From Rhizaria sp. SCN 62-66 (lineage: Eukaryota; Rhizaria, unplaced), in NCBI GenBank assembly GCA_001724265.1, contig MEDY01000357.1, positions 1 to 31,442 on the forward strand: a stretch of DNA of 31,442 bases, given 5' to 3'. The notes beneath the pieces were generated by a model. That model saw only the letters and a list, made by a program, of their open reading frames with translations, had not been told where the DNA came from and ran no database searches. The position numbers and the translations under genes were made by a program. This document shows, piece after piece, positions 21,701 through 31,442 of the stretch. Each line of letters begins with the position of its first letter. Position 1 is the first letter of the stretch.

Positions 21701-24700
21701 ATCATTGTCGCCGTCATTACGGTTATGATTCGTCTCGTCGTTGACATCCATGTCTGTGGTGATGTCAGCACCAGCGCCACCACTGACGCCCCCGCCCGCC
21801 TCCTTAATATGAGGCGAGGGGTCGACGCGAACCAACTGCGCCGGCAAACAGCTTCCACTTCCAGGAGCGGCTTCAATCGCACTGGTGTTACTAAAGTCGA
21901 TGACATTCTGTGTGTCAATGCTGTCAGAAGGAAGCGTGGCAGGAAGATCGGCCAGAGGCAGATTACGCAAAAGTGCAGCGCGGAACGCAACAGCGGATGG
22001 GGGGCGGCTAGACTTCACAAAACGACCGTTGCCGCAATTAATATTCTCTGGGTTACCTGTCACCATGTTAGCGTTCTCTAAAGCGCCAGGATTCACCGTA
22101 GCGCCGTGAGCAAACGTCATGTTGCCAGCAGTGTTAGGAGCGGCGTTGTTTGCAGTGTTATTGTTCGCTGTGTGCACTGCAGAGCGCGGACGCAAGGTCG
22201 AGTGCATAAACGAATCAAATGCTGTCTCGCCTTCATCAGCTTGCTCATCAGCATCAGAGCCGGAAACATCGTCAGCGGCCTCATCGCCATCGGCGTCACC
22301 ACTGACTGCAACACATGCGTTGTTGCTGTCGCGGATACCGTCATCGTCAGAAACAACACCATCGGCAGCCGCACGGCTACTGCTCCTCCTACCCTTAGCG
22401 TCCCTTCTAATCACAATGATTCCAGAGGCACTCTTTCTGTTCGTGAGAAGACCCGTATCGTCACTGTCGACAGCGCTTGTGGGAGTGCGCGCAGCGGCGG
22501 TCGAGACAGGCAGGCAGGGCAGACCGGGGAATGAGATATCTGGAGACAGCACCGCCAGCGCGGCAGCGACAGGGCCATGATTGACGGGACTCGTCGTCGC
22601 GTTGCTTGCGCTGGCGCTCGTAGCTGATGCTGTGTTGTTACTCGGAGCGTTCACACTCGCAATAGGGGTCGTATTCGCAACACTCTGAGGATGATGGTAA
22701 GTCGGCTCAGCAAGCGCACTGTTGCTTAAAGCAGTGCCCGCATGCTCAGTTGCAATAATCACACGTTCTTGCTCCTGCTCCTGTTGCGGTATCTCATTCG
22801 TGTTGCCAGTGCTGCCCGACGAGCGAGACCAAAACCGCTGCGGCTGCCGCCAATCGCAACTTCTGCTCGCGCTACCTGCGACGATGCTACCTGTGTCGGT
22901 GTTCTTGATGGTGGGCTGGAGCGGTTGACGCTTCCACTGAAGCTTGTGCTGATGCTTAGCGACGAGCTCGCAGTCACAACCATCCGCGCATCCACATTCC
23001 GAGCAAGGGCTGCCGTTGGCGCCAGCAGCGCGGCGCGCATTCGGCGTCGCGTTGGTGTCGCTGTCACTGTCGTCGCCGGCCGCAAGCCGCGCTGCCTTGC
23101 GGAGCAGAGCGTCTGGCACTGTGACGCGCGCTGCGCCTTCCCAGCGCCATTTGGTCACGTTGCCGCCCGCACTAACATTCACGACAGGGGTACTTACGTT
23201 TCCGACGTTCGCCATGTTAACGTTCTTTTTAAAGGACGCATTCGTGTTGTTGTTCGCAACTGTGATCACCGCGGGCACGCCGGCATTAATGCTGTCTGAG
23301 ACCGTGTTGGCGCCAAGCCCCTTTGTGTTGCGCTGCAGGGCGCTCAACGTGTCGCCAAGCCTCTCACTGAGTGTGCCGCCACTAGTAGTATTGCTATATC
23401 CGGCTGCGTGCTGCGGTTGCTGCAGCAACATGACGGTAACTTGCGCTGAGAGTCCATTGCTCGTGTGGACTTGAGAAGTGACAGCACATCGACTAGAGGA
23501 AACATCAGTGCTTGGGTAGACACGAGCGGTTGAGCGGCGAATCCGAACAGTGGCCCCACCAGCACCAGCAGCTTCACTGTCAGCACTAAGAGTTGCCCGA
23601 GAATGTTCACCAGCCTTCGGAATGGCCGTGTTGCTGGCAGCGTTAGTTGGTGATGTTTGCACAGATATGCTGCCGTCAACATCATCATCGTTTTGAACTT
23701 CGACATCGAGATCGTTTGTGCTGGGCATATTGTCATTCGCGTTGTTCAGAGTGCCAGCAAGATTCATATCAGCCAACATCTGTAGTTGTTGGTGCTGCAC
23801 CTTGCTGACATTGTTGGACGCTGCATCGGTGAAGCCAACCCTTGCAGCTGCAGTCGCAGGCCGCACCCTCGTCTTAGCGCCCACAATCACACTCGCCCCA
23901 GTGTTCGTGCTGGAAACGGCAACCTCATTGTTAGCAGCTGCAGCTGAGCTGGGAACAAGAGCGGTGGTCGAGCTGGCATTCGTACTATTGTCGGTGTTGC
24001 GATCACTGTTGGTGGGCGTTGTCAGCGAGGCGTGCTTCGACAGATAGCGCCTCACCCTCGCCAGCGCGCCCTTGCTGCCGATGATGCCAGCACCAGAACT
24101 GGCTGCCACAGAGACCGGCGCCGTTGAGCCCATTCCAGCTATCGCCGCAGTCGTGGGCGGCTCGGGCCGGAGCTTGGCGCCGTTGAACCAGTTCTGCTGC
24201 TGCCGCTGTTGCTGCTGCCACTGCAGCTCGCGCGCGACGCTGCCGCCGCCGGCCGCGGTGCCGGGCCTCCTGGCCGAGTGGCCGCGCGACGGCGGCTGCG
24301 GCTGGGAGTTGAAGTAGTGGCCCGCCTCAGCCTCGAAGCAACCGTTCGCCTTGGCGCCAGAGACTGCGTGGCCACTTCCACGGCGGCGGTCGGTTAGGCC
24401 TGCAATAAAAGCCTTGAGCTGCGAGCGCCGCTGCTCCTGCCGCTCAGCCTCACTTGGCTGCCTCTGCCGCGGCGGCCCCTGCGTCCGACTTTGTTGCTGT
24501 TGCTCAGCGAGCTCTTGGGGCGCGCGCTGATCTCGCAGCACATTCTCTGGCAACGCCTGTGGCTTAGACGCTTGATCAGCTTCAGCATCAGCTTCAACCT
24601 CAGCAATCGGCTCGGTCATGCTGAGCACGTAAACCGGCGCGGTGATGTACCACTGCAGCCCCACCTTAGCGCCCGCAGCGGCCGCCGCGCTCGCGGGGCC

Positions 24701-27700
24701 CGCCCAGCCCAGCGCGGCGCCGGCCGGAACGCGCGCCTGCAGCAGAGATCGCGCCTGGTCTAGCTCGCTCACGGCGACTCGGCCGCTGCTGCTGAACAGA
24801 GCAAGCGGGTAATCGGAGTGACGCAGGATAAGACGGAATTCGAGCTCGCTAAGGGTGTGCAGAGGGGTCGCGTTCGCAACAGCGGTGCTGGTGCTGCCGT
24901 CAGCGGCCACGGTGCTAGAGCTAACGTAGGTGCATGCGGGGGCAACGGTGAGTGTGGTGGCCAGCTCTAGCTCAGGCCTGTGCTGAGACTGCCACTGTCC
25001 GTGTGTAGCGCTCGAGACAACGCCAGGATTGTTACTGTTCGAACTCGCATTGGCCAGCGGATAATAAGGAGTAGGAGCAACCCAGAGCCCGTGCCCTGCG
25101 TTGGCCTCGTGACCGCGAATCGTAGACACCGTCCCAGCAGCGCCGTCATTCACGGCGTTCGTCACCGCGCAACCGATAGGGTTTGCAACACCGTGATGCG
25201 GCGTTTGTGAAGGCGTAGCTGTGGGCTCCAGCAGCAGTTGAGGCGGCACCGGCACTTGATACCGGCGGGCGAGTGCGAGCAAAGCAGAGCGGTCAGTCGG
25301 CAGTGACAGCGCAACGCTGTCGGCATGGCTGCTGGCAGTTGTAGCATGGCTGCCTGAATTGTTAGTGCTGTTATTTTTGAAACCAAGTGCGCCAGCGATG
25401 CCTTCGCCAACACCCAGCTCAGTCAAACTGGCGACATCAGAGCCAGCATCAGCGTCAGCTACACTGTGGTTGGAGTGCTGCTGCGCCAGCGATGCGATCA
25501 TGTTGGGTGAAATGCGGAACATGATAGACTTGGCCTTAGCTTGCTCACGCACCAGCACCAACGCCTGACTCGCCGCCACCGCCCCATCGCCACTCTCAGC
25601 CCCAAGAGCAGCAGGAAGCTTAGCAGGGGCATCCGCTGCGGCAGTGGCGATGGCGGAGTTCGCCGCCGTCACCGCGCACGCTTCCTCCTCGGCTGCTACG
25701 GACAGCGCAATGGCGATGAGCGCGCGGTGAAGCGCGACGGCTTCGGCGGCTTTGGCGTTGCGGCGCAGCGCCAGCGGCGGCTGCCAGGTCGTGGGATCCA
25801 TGCTGCAGCTGGTGAAGTCTTTGTCTTTGTCTTTGTCAGTGCCAGTGCAAGGCTTGCTACTAACATGGGTGGCGTCAACCTTGCCAATGCTGGTGTTCGC
25901 TTCTGTTTTAGGAGCCTGCTCATGATTGGTGTCAGAGTAGCCGTCTTCATTGTTCCCGTCGTTTTCAGTGTTGTCGCAATATGGGTAATCGCCCTGGTTA
26001 ACGCTCAGCGCGGCCTCAAGCGGGTCGTAGTCTTGGAACCCACCCGACTTGTTGCTCTTGAATCCGCTCACCGAAGCGAAACCGCCCTGAAAAGGGGGAT
26101 TGCCCATAATGCTGTTGTGCTTAGGATAGCAATGGCTGGCGGCGGCGTGGATAGGCACTTCATCGTCTTCATTGCTGTCATGAGTAGGACGATTCTCTTC
26201 AGCTACAACGGGCAAGCGAGTAGCTGTCGCATCATTTGCGTCGACACCAGCACCGTCACCGTGGGCACCGCTATCACCAGAGGCGGCTTGCTTTTTTTGC
26301 TCTGCCTCGGCATGCAACACGGCCCTGATCACACGCTTGGGCAGCGGGAACGAGAGCATCAACGAGGACAGAGGCTCATCGTTGCTGCGACCGAGGCCCC
26401 GCAACGGCATAGACACGGGGGCAGACGCGGTATCCAGCGCAGCTGTTGCTGTGGCCTCAGACTCAGCTTTCGCGTTAGACTCCGTAACAGCCTTAGCGGC
26501 GGCAGCAGCAACCTCGGCGTCTTTATGAGCCTTAGAGGCGGCGGCAGCGGCTGAAGCAGCGGCTGCCTTGCGAGCAGCCTTTGACGCAGCTTTGGCTATC
26601 TTACTGCGCATTGCTGGCTCCTCAACGGTATTGTTTGTGTTTTTTGACTCATCGTCATCTAAGGGCGGCGACGAAGACGGGGTAAGCACCTCCGGTGTCG
26701 CAATGCCGAATTCGCTAAACGAGGGCTTCGGCATGCTGGGGTTGGGGTATTTGGACACTGCCTTAAGATACTCAAGTGCGACGTCAGCAATATTTGCATT
26801 ATCAGCGGTATGCGTGCTCACCGGCTTGTCAGAGGAACATTTGTCATCATAGTCTTCGTCCTCGTCCTCGTCTTCGTCGCTCTCGTCCTGGTTTTCGTTG
26901 TCACTCTCAGAATAGATGACTGCAACAGAGCCCGACTGAACCCCCGCGTTTGCACTCGGTGACGCAGGTTCTGAGTCAGAGGGACCGACGGGAGCGGGAG
27001 CAAGAGCGACGGCGACTGATACAGGCGGATACAGCACGGCGTTCGTATCCTTCGGGGCCAGCAGCCCAGACAGCTCAGTCGGAAACGCGAGCTCGTGACC
27101 GGCGTCAAAAGTTAAGCCGTTGTGGGGAGTGGAGAAAGGCAGGCCGTCGCGGCCAAGCACGTCTGGAGGTGCGGTCGCCAGCGCGGCGTCCAATGCGGCC
27201 TGACTGACTTCTGCCTGCGCGGCTTGACTTTGGGGGTCGTTTTCGCGCAGGACCCAAGCAGGGACTGTAACTGTGATCCCGGTCATTGTGTTCGTTGTTT
27301 TCGTATTCTTGGCGTTCTTCTTCGCCGTGTTGCTTTGGTCAGCATTGGCCGTGTAGCCAACGCTCGCGTTCAGCCCACCAGGATCAGTCGCACCAGCTCC
27401 CCGGGACGGAGTGTTATCTCCATTAATGACCGGCATCTCGGTTTCAACTTCGGCTGACGCTGTTGCCTTATCATCAGTGCCTTTGCTGGCGTTGACCCGA
27501 GCGGCCCACACCGCGTGCCCGCCGGCCACAGCTGCCTTTGCGCGCTCGCGGTCACCCTGCTGCTGCAGCTGCGAGTCCCAGTCGTCCCCGTCATCGCCGT
27601 CGTAGATGTTGTAGCTGCTGCCGACGCCTCTGGAGCCGTGTCCGATGCCGAACCCGTTGCCATCGCGCCTCCCAGCTCCAAACCGGTTGTACTTGCTATG

Positions 27701-29343
27701 ATCACCGTTCTTGTTGGCGGCGCTGTCAAGCGACTGGTTGCGGCTGGCCAGCTCGGCCGCCGCAGCGCCTTGGAGCTTGATCTTGCTGATGTTCACACTG
27801 GGGTTCTTGTCCAGCGCCGTGGCGGCCGCTTTGAGCCATGCCAGCACGTCGGACGACTCGTCGGCAGGGTCGAACGCGGCCGTGCGCGCCGTGTTCGCGC
27901 GGGTGGCCGACAACGCGCCACCCTTTGATCCGATGGTATTGGGGTCAAATGCGGCGCTGTCATGGCCAAAGGCGGAGTCAGCACAGGAGCTTGTGTCAGC
28001 GGTGGTGATGTTCTTGTTCGATAGTGAGGCAAGGAAGCTGTCCGCGTCAAAGCGCGCCAGCGGGGGAGGCACTGGGCCAAATACAAACGCATCAGACGCC
28101 AGCGCACCGGAGCTCTGCTGTTGCTGCAGCTGTTCGCGCTCAGAAGCAGACGCCTGCTCTGGCTCTTGCTCCTGCTCCTGACTCTGCAGAGAGTAGTCGT
28201 GAGCGGGCCCGTGTGAGCCGCGGAGGGAGAGCCAGCCCCTGCGGACGCGGCCGCTGTGGGCGCCGATAAAGCCAGGCACACCCGCAGCAGCTTCCGTCTC
28301 CGCAGGGGACTGATGTGCGGCCTGAATAGTGTTGTTTTGCGGAGTGAAAGACGAAGAAAGTGCCGCGAACAAGCGGCGATTTCGCGCCACCTCATTTTCG
28401 TTGCTGTTCGCTCTACTGCTGTTCACAAGGGCATTGTTGTTGGATCCCGCTGCCTTCGGCGCGGTGTTAGCAACCTCAATGGCTACGAGCGCGTTAGCAT
28501 CAGCGGGATTGGAGCCTTCGCAAACGGCATGGCGTGCGTGCGGCAGAAGCGTCCCGAAGCGACTGTTCTTCACGCTAACGACATCGCAGGCAGCGTTGCG
28601 TTCAGTCTCACGATCACGCAAACGTCGCTAATAATTGCTGAGAGCGTTACAATTACCGTTACTATTGTCGCTGTTGTTTTGAGTGGGTTTCTCGACGCGG
28701 TCATCGAGCGCCGTGACGAGCGAAGGGTGAGAGCGCGCTGCGGCGGCCAGCGCCGCCGCCACGTCGGGATCCGACCGCGGCCGCAGCGCGGGGGCCGCGG
28801 CGGCGTCGCCGCTGCTGGGTGTGGCCGGGCCGGGGGGTTGCGTGGGAGCAGTGACGCTGATGACCAGTGTGGTTGGCTCTGAGCGAAGATCAAACAAACA
28901 AGGCAGGATACAGAGCGACATGTGTGTGTGTGTGTGGGGGGGGGGGTAAGATGAAGTCAAGAGATGCAAGTTCAACAATATCATCAAGAATCACACTCGC
29001 GTGGCTACAAAAGAGGTATGAAAGAGCATGTCGCAAAGTCTCATCACGTACCAGGGAGCTGAGGTAGATCGTCCGGGAAGGAGTCCTGCTGCTGCAAGCC
29101 TTGGGACTGCTCGCGCTGCGAAGGGGACGGCGCACTCGCCTGCAGATGCGCGGACGGCGCGGTGGCACCGGCATCATGCTGGTAACGCTGACTCCGCGCC
29201 AGAGCTGATGATACTGGGGCAGGAGCAGGAGCAACGGCAACGGCAGCAGTTGTTACAGGTGCTGAGACTGAAGCTGAGACAGAGACAGAGGCGGGGGCCG
29301 GGCGGCGGGGCGCGGCCGAGCCTGGCCTTGCGGCTGCGCTCAT
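18758..29343 (-). CDS. Giant 3470-residue low-complexity protein with RPxSA motifs, unknown family; contains an in-frame UAG
   Basis: Exon 1 is 29343-29052 and exon 2 is 28878-18758, stop UAA; the UAG is codon 181. The AUG at 29343 is the first in its frame. After the UAG the next in-frame AUG is hundreds of codons away, so the long frame must be entered from upstream. Visible parts: Ala/Pro/Ser-rich N-terminus with ARPGSA (5-10); an acidic Asp/Glu stretch (coded near 26850-26920); an Ala/Lys helix-prone tract (coded near 26440-26600); a more ordered block at about 1440-1525; a Cys cluster CSECGCADGCDC near 2055; clusters of RPxSA motifs at about 2533-2563 and 2698-2737; and a denser, better-ordered C-terminus (about 3115-3463) with FPGYVWGLTPHPRYGLHG and VHGWMVAWDTLWQQKGKEA. 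I do not recognise any named domain. It faces IFT20 across a 571-base spacer. A cytoskeletal or ciliary role is a guess from the RPxSA repeats and this neighbour. Confidence 0.78.
20960..21570 (-). repeat. Region coding two clusters of R-P-x-S-A motifs
   Basis: Translation shows RPVSA, RPLSA, RPGSA, RPTSS and RPGSN near 21480-21590, and RPTSA plus three RPGSA near 20960-21075. Isolated copies occur elsewhere in the protein (RPRSA, two RPPSA, RPGTA, RPATA) and in exon 1 (RPGSA). The DNA is not a simple tandem copy, so the motif is kept at protein level. Confidence 0.8.
28628..28630 (-). other. In-frame UAG, codon 181, apparently sense
   Basis: Minus-strand codons read AAT TAT TAG CGA CGT. Upstream, the frame is joined by a well-formed intron to an AUG exon carrying the same RPGSA motif as the body; downstream it stays open for 3289 codons. 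An intron ending exactly at this TAG would need a phase-0 GT donor, and the nearby GT dinucleotides in a plausible donor context are in another phase. Confidence 0.75.
28879..29051 (-). other. Intron of the giant RPxSA gene
   Basis: 173 bases on the minus strand with GTACGT donor and CGCTCAG acceptor, phase 1; joining restores LPQLPEPTTLVISVTAP in an open frame. The middle holds a C-run and CA repeat. Confidence 0.8.
28919..28946. repeat. TG microsatellite followed by an 11-base G run
   Basis: Alternating TG units run into G11 on the plus strand, within the intron of the giant gene; on the transcribed sense this is C11 then CA repeats, about 60 bases before the acceptor. Confidence 0.9.
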
Positions 29344-29914
29344 AATGCAAGCTGGCAATACAAGCGCGCGCTGAACAATAGATTATACGTGAAGAGCTCA
29401 AAGCTGTGTTGTGCTCGATGACAGAGAAAACTGAGGGCTTAGAGCAGACTCCCTGTCAAGTGTGTGTGAAAGAAAAAGGGGGTTAGTACAGCAGGTGAGT
29501 CATAAATACAAAGTTCATATGTGCAAATAATAGAAGCCAAATGTATACCTTGGGTTATACTGTCTAAATTCGCATTGACGGAATATTGATAGAGATATCG
29601 AATGTGAAAGTTAGCTCGTCGAGGCACAGCTCATAACGGCTCTCCTCTGCCAGCCACAAGGGCGTTCAAAGTAGCTTCACTCTGAACAAATTTATCTTGA
29701 CAGCCCTTCGTCATAATCAAATTTGGTGGAACTTCCCATATTTCTGCTGTGCGCTTGAATAACATCTTTTATTAATATCATTCATCGCGCTCACTGTAAT
29801 TCTCTGCGTCCTCCTTCTTCAAAGACCACCCAACCAGTCTCCCACTACCTCGCCCATCTACTCTCACCCAGCCGGTCCCGCTTCTCAGCTTCACTTTACA
29901 TCGCTGCCACCACG
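29344..29914. promoter_or_regulatory. Divergent spacer between the giant RPxSA gene and IFT20
   Basis: 571 bases separating two start codons on opposite strands; it should hold both promoters. AT-rich in the middle, C/T-rich in the 100 bases before the IFT20 AUG. I looked for an RFX-type X-box palindrome and for a TATA box and saw no convincing one. Confidence 0.6.
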
Positions 29915-31091
29915 ATGAGCGCCTTTGCCCCCCGTGCCAATAGCAACATCTCGATCGACGCACAGGGAAACGTGCGTCTGCTGCCGCAGGAGGACTACGA
30001 CACCACCGTCCAGCTCGGCAAGGAGTCGGAGCACTTCGTCTCCAGTACGTCAAAAATCAAGATATCCCTGTTGAATAATCTAGTACACGCTCTGTCTTGA
30101 TATTAAAACGTGTAGCGCGTAGTGGTGTATTACATACGATCAGCCTTGTTCGGTCCGACTTTATCTGTATTGCGTAATCGTCAATCGTGTTCCTCAATAT
30201 TCTGCCAACGGTCATTGTTCCTCGTCATCGTCTCACGTTCTGTATCCTCTTCCCTTTTTTGTTTCACGTTGACAACACATTTGCCGTCGTGTATTATCCT
30301 GCGCCCTAACAGAAATTAGTGCGTTCTCCGCCAATGTTGACGTTCTGACTCAGATCCTTGCTACTCACGCCGACCGCATTGAGCAGGCCAAGAAACTCGT
30401 ACGTATCGACTACAAAACGAATCGAAGCTATTTTTGCTCATGTCCTCACATCAACAGAACTGCAACGTGTCGCGTTTGGAAATGTGTTGATGGTACTATG
30501 CATTTTAAACCATGACAATCGCAGCATATCCATCACAAGCCGCACTCTCACACCATTGTTGTCACTTCTCTGTTTGCTCTCTTCTCTCCGGATGTGTGTG
30601 TTTTCTCTTTCAGGCGATCGGCGAGCAATCCCGCGTGCAGAGCGAGACGGAGTACCGCCGTCGCGAGCAGGCCCGTCTGCAGGCCAACCTGCTTGAGATC
30701 AAGGCACAGTCGCACCGGTACGTTGCAGCGCTATCAAAACCACCCAAAACCATAGAACCGACATGAACCAAGGAGTCACAATGTTGTTATTATCTTGATA
30801 TGATGACATGTCATTGTGAAAGCCTTTCGCGATGTTATCGAATCTTGTCTAATTGAGTGCGAATGCCCGAATACTGTCTCTAATATCAACCTCATCAATT
30901 TCTTGTCTCTCTCCATGTGCTCTCTTGTTTTCTCTTCAATCGGGTGCCTTTGATTGCATTGCGGTTCTCTGTTGCTGTTTCTGTCTGCAACCTAATCGTA
31001 CTTCTACAGTCTGAGTGAGGAGCTTGCGTCCCTGCAGCAGGTGACTCAAGAGCAGAACCAGCTCAAGTCCAAGCTCACTTCGCAGCGCTAA
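29915..31091 (+). CDS. IFT20: Intraflagellar transport protein IFT20, four exons
   Basis: Exons 29915-30044, 30313-30398, 30614-30717 and 31010-31091 give 133 residues ending in UAA; animal IFT20 is about the same length. The order of features fits: an N-terminal strand-like part (NISIDAQGNVRLLPQE), then VQLGKESEHFVSKISAF, the AIGEQSRVQSE stretch that matches the conserved AIG region, and a long charged coiled coil ending in SLQQVTQEQNQLKS. IFT20 is a small coiled-coil subunit of the IFT-B complex that also links Golgi-derived cargo to the cilium base in animals. Its presence shows the organism builds cilia or flagella. Exon joins are in phases 1, 0 and 2. Identification is from recognised pattern, not from a search; another short coiled-coil protein is the alternative. 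Confidence 0.85.
30045..30312 (+). other. Intron 1 of IFT20
   Basis: 268 bases, GTACGT donor, CTAACAG acceptor, phase 1; joining makes the Lys codon of FVSKISAF. The alternative AG at 30318-30319 leads to a UGA soon after. Confidence 0.88.
30399..30613 (+). other. Intron 2 of IFT20
   Basis: 215 bases, GTACGT donor, TTTCAG acceptor, phase 0; joins IEQAKKL to AIGEQSR. Confidence 0.9.
30718..31009 (+). other. Intron 3 of IFT20
   Basis: 292 bases, GTACGT donor, CTACAG acceptor, phase 2, with CTAAT about 15 bases before the acceptor; joins KAQSH to RLSEELASL. Confidence 0.9.
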
Positions 31092-31315
31092 GCAAGCTCT
31101 TACTACAGCTTTGATAACGCGAACTACTTAGGTATCATGTAGTTGGGAAACGACGCGAAGAACATCGGTTCCCTCCTAGACTTTCAAGAAAGCAATCCAA
31201 ATATGAAAACGCAAAACAACAACCCGGCATATTACTGCGATATTGCGCATTACGCACGCACATGTCACATGATGGCATGGTACAATACAACTCGACTCCA
31301 TGTTCGTTGTGAAAT

Positions 31316-31321
31316 AATAAA
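31316..31321 (+). terminator. Probable poly(A) signal AATAAA of IFT20
   Basis: Canonical hexamer about 225 bases after the UAA in AT-rich DNA. Confidence 0.55.
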
Positions 31322-31367
31322 ATATCTGTATACGTTTAAGATTAATAACCCCTATGTAGCGTCAACT

Positions 31368-31393
31368 AAAAAACGCGAATTCGCGCTTTTTTT
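31368..31393. repeat. A6 / CGCGAATTCGCG / T7 inverted repeat
   Basis: A perfect 12-base palindrome at 31374-31385 is flanked by six A on the left and, after one C, seven T on the right, so both strands could form a near-perfect hairpin. Role unknown: DNA-binding site or hairpin. Confidence 0.6.
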
Positions 31394-31442
31394 GCGACTT
31401 TGGCGCACTTTCGTAGAAGTTATCAAACTACGTGGTTTATTT

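Larger units (their letters stand above)
31092..31442. other. IFT20 3' region and unassigned right edge
   Basis: AT-rich. It holds the IFT20 3' untranslated region with a poly(A) signal, then a striking palindrome and an E2F-like TTTGGCGC close to the window end, which may belong to the promoter of a gene beyond the edge. Confidence 0.5.

Noticed and set aside
2061-28630. Hidden introns removing the UAG codons
   Set aside because: No GTACGT donor lies in suitable phase just before any of the three; flanking DNA keeps exon-like base composition. RNA data would settle this.
2061-28630. Sequencing errors or pseudogenes causing the UAGs
   Set aside because: Three independent single UAGs, with no UAA, UGA or frameshift in over 7,000 codons of the same genes, is an unlikely pattern for random damage.
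1-31442. tRNA genes, in particular a CUA-anticodon tRNA, rRNA, CRISPR arrays or transposons
   Set aside because: No clear B-box with a foldable clover-leaf, no direct-repeat array, and no transposase or reverse transcriptase motifs were seen by eye; a covariance-model search was not possible.

Overview
The window is nuclear DNA from a flagellated or ciliated microbial eukaryote that I cannot name further. Evidence for this is spliceosomal introns (eight, all starting GTACGT and ending in YAG), GC-rich exons set in AT-rich spacers, very long proteins full of Gln, Ala, Ser and Asn runs, and a spliced gene for the intraflagellar-transport protein IFT20. There are no bacterial operons, rRNAs, tRNAs or mobile elements that I can support.

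Layout, left to right: (1) a 0.9 kb AT-rich flank; (2) a minus-strand gene (945-6596) for a Gln-rich, probably nuclear protein of unknown family; (3) a divergent spacer of 1.1 kb; (4) a plus-strand TMEM184/organic-solute-transporter-alpha family membrane protein (7714-10035); (5) a three-exon adenosine deaminase (10688-12228); (6) a three-exon TBC1D20-like Rab GAP with a very long C-terminal extension and a C-terminal membrane anchor (12943-18541); (7) a short convergent spacer; (8) a giant minus-strand gene (29343-18758, two exons, 3470 residues) of unknown family carrying many R-P-x-S-A motifs; (9) a 571-bp divergent spacer; (10) a four-exon IFT20 gene (29915-31091).

The main discovery is that three of the six genes contain one in-frame UAG codon (2061-2063 on minus, 15683-15685 on plus, 28628-28630 on minus). 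After each UAG the same frame stays open for 371, 952 and 3289 codons, with the same composition, and with no AUG near the start of the downstream part. All six genes terminate on UAA (four) or UGA (two), never UAG. The simplest reading is a nuclear genetic code in which UAG is a sense codon while UAA and UGA remain stops. Leucine is weakly favoured by one possible coiled-coil position; glutamine is the main alternative. Programmed readthrough is the main competing explanation, since all three UAG codons are followed by C.

A second unusual trait is the invariant GTACGT 5' splice site, which predicts a matching change in U1 snRNA. The genes do not form one pathway. The giant gene and IFT20 share a divergent promoter region, which makes a ciliary or cytoskeletal role for the giant protein a reasonable but unproven guess.
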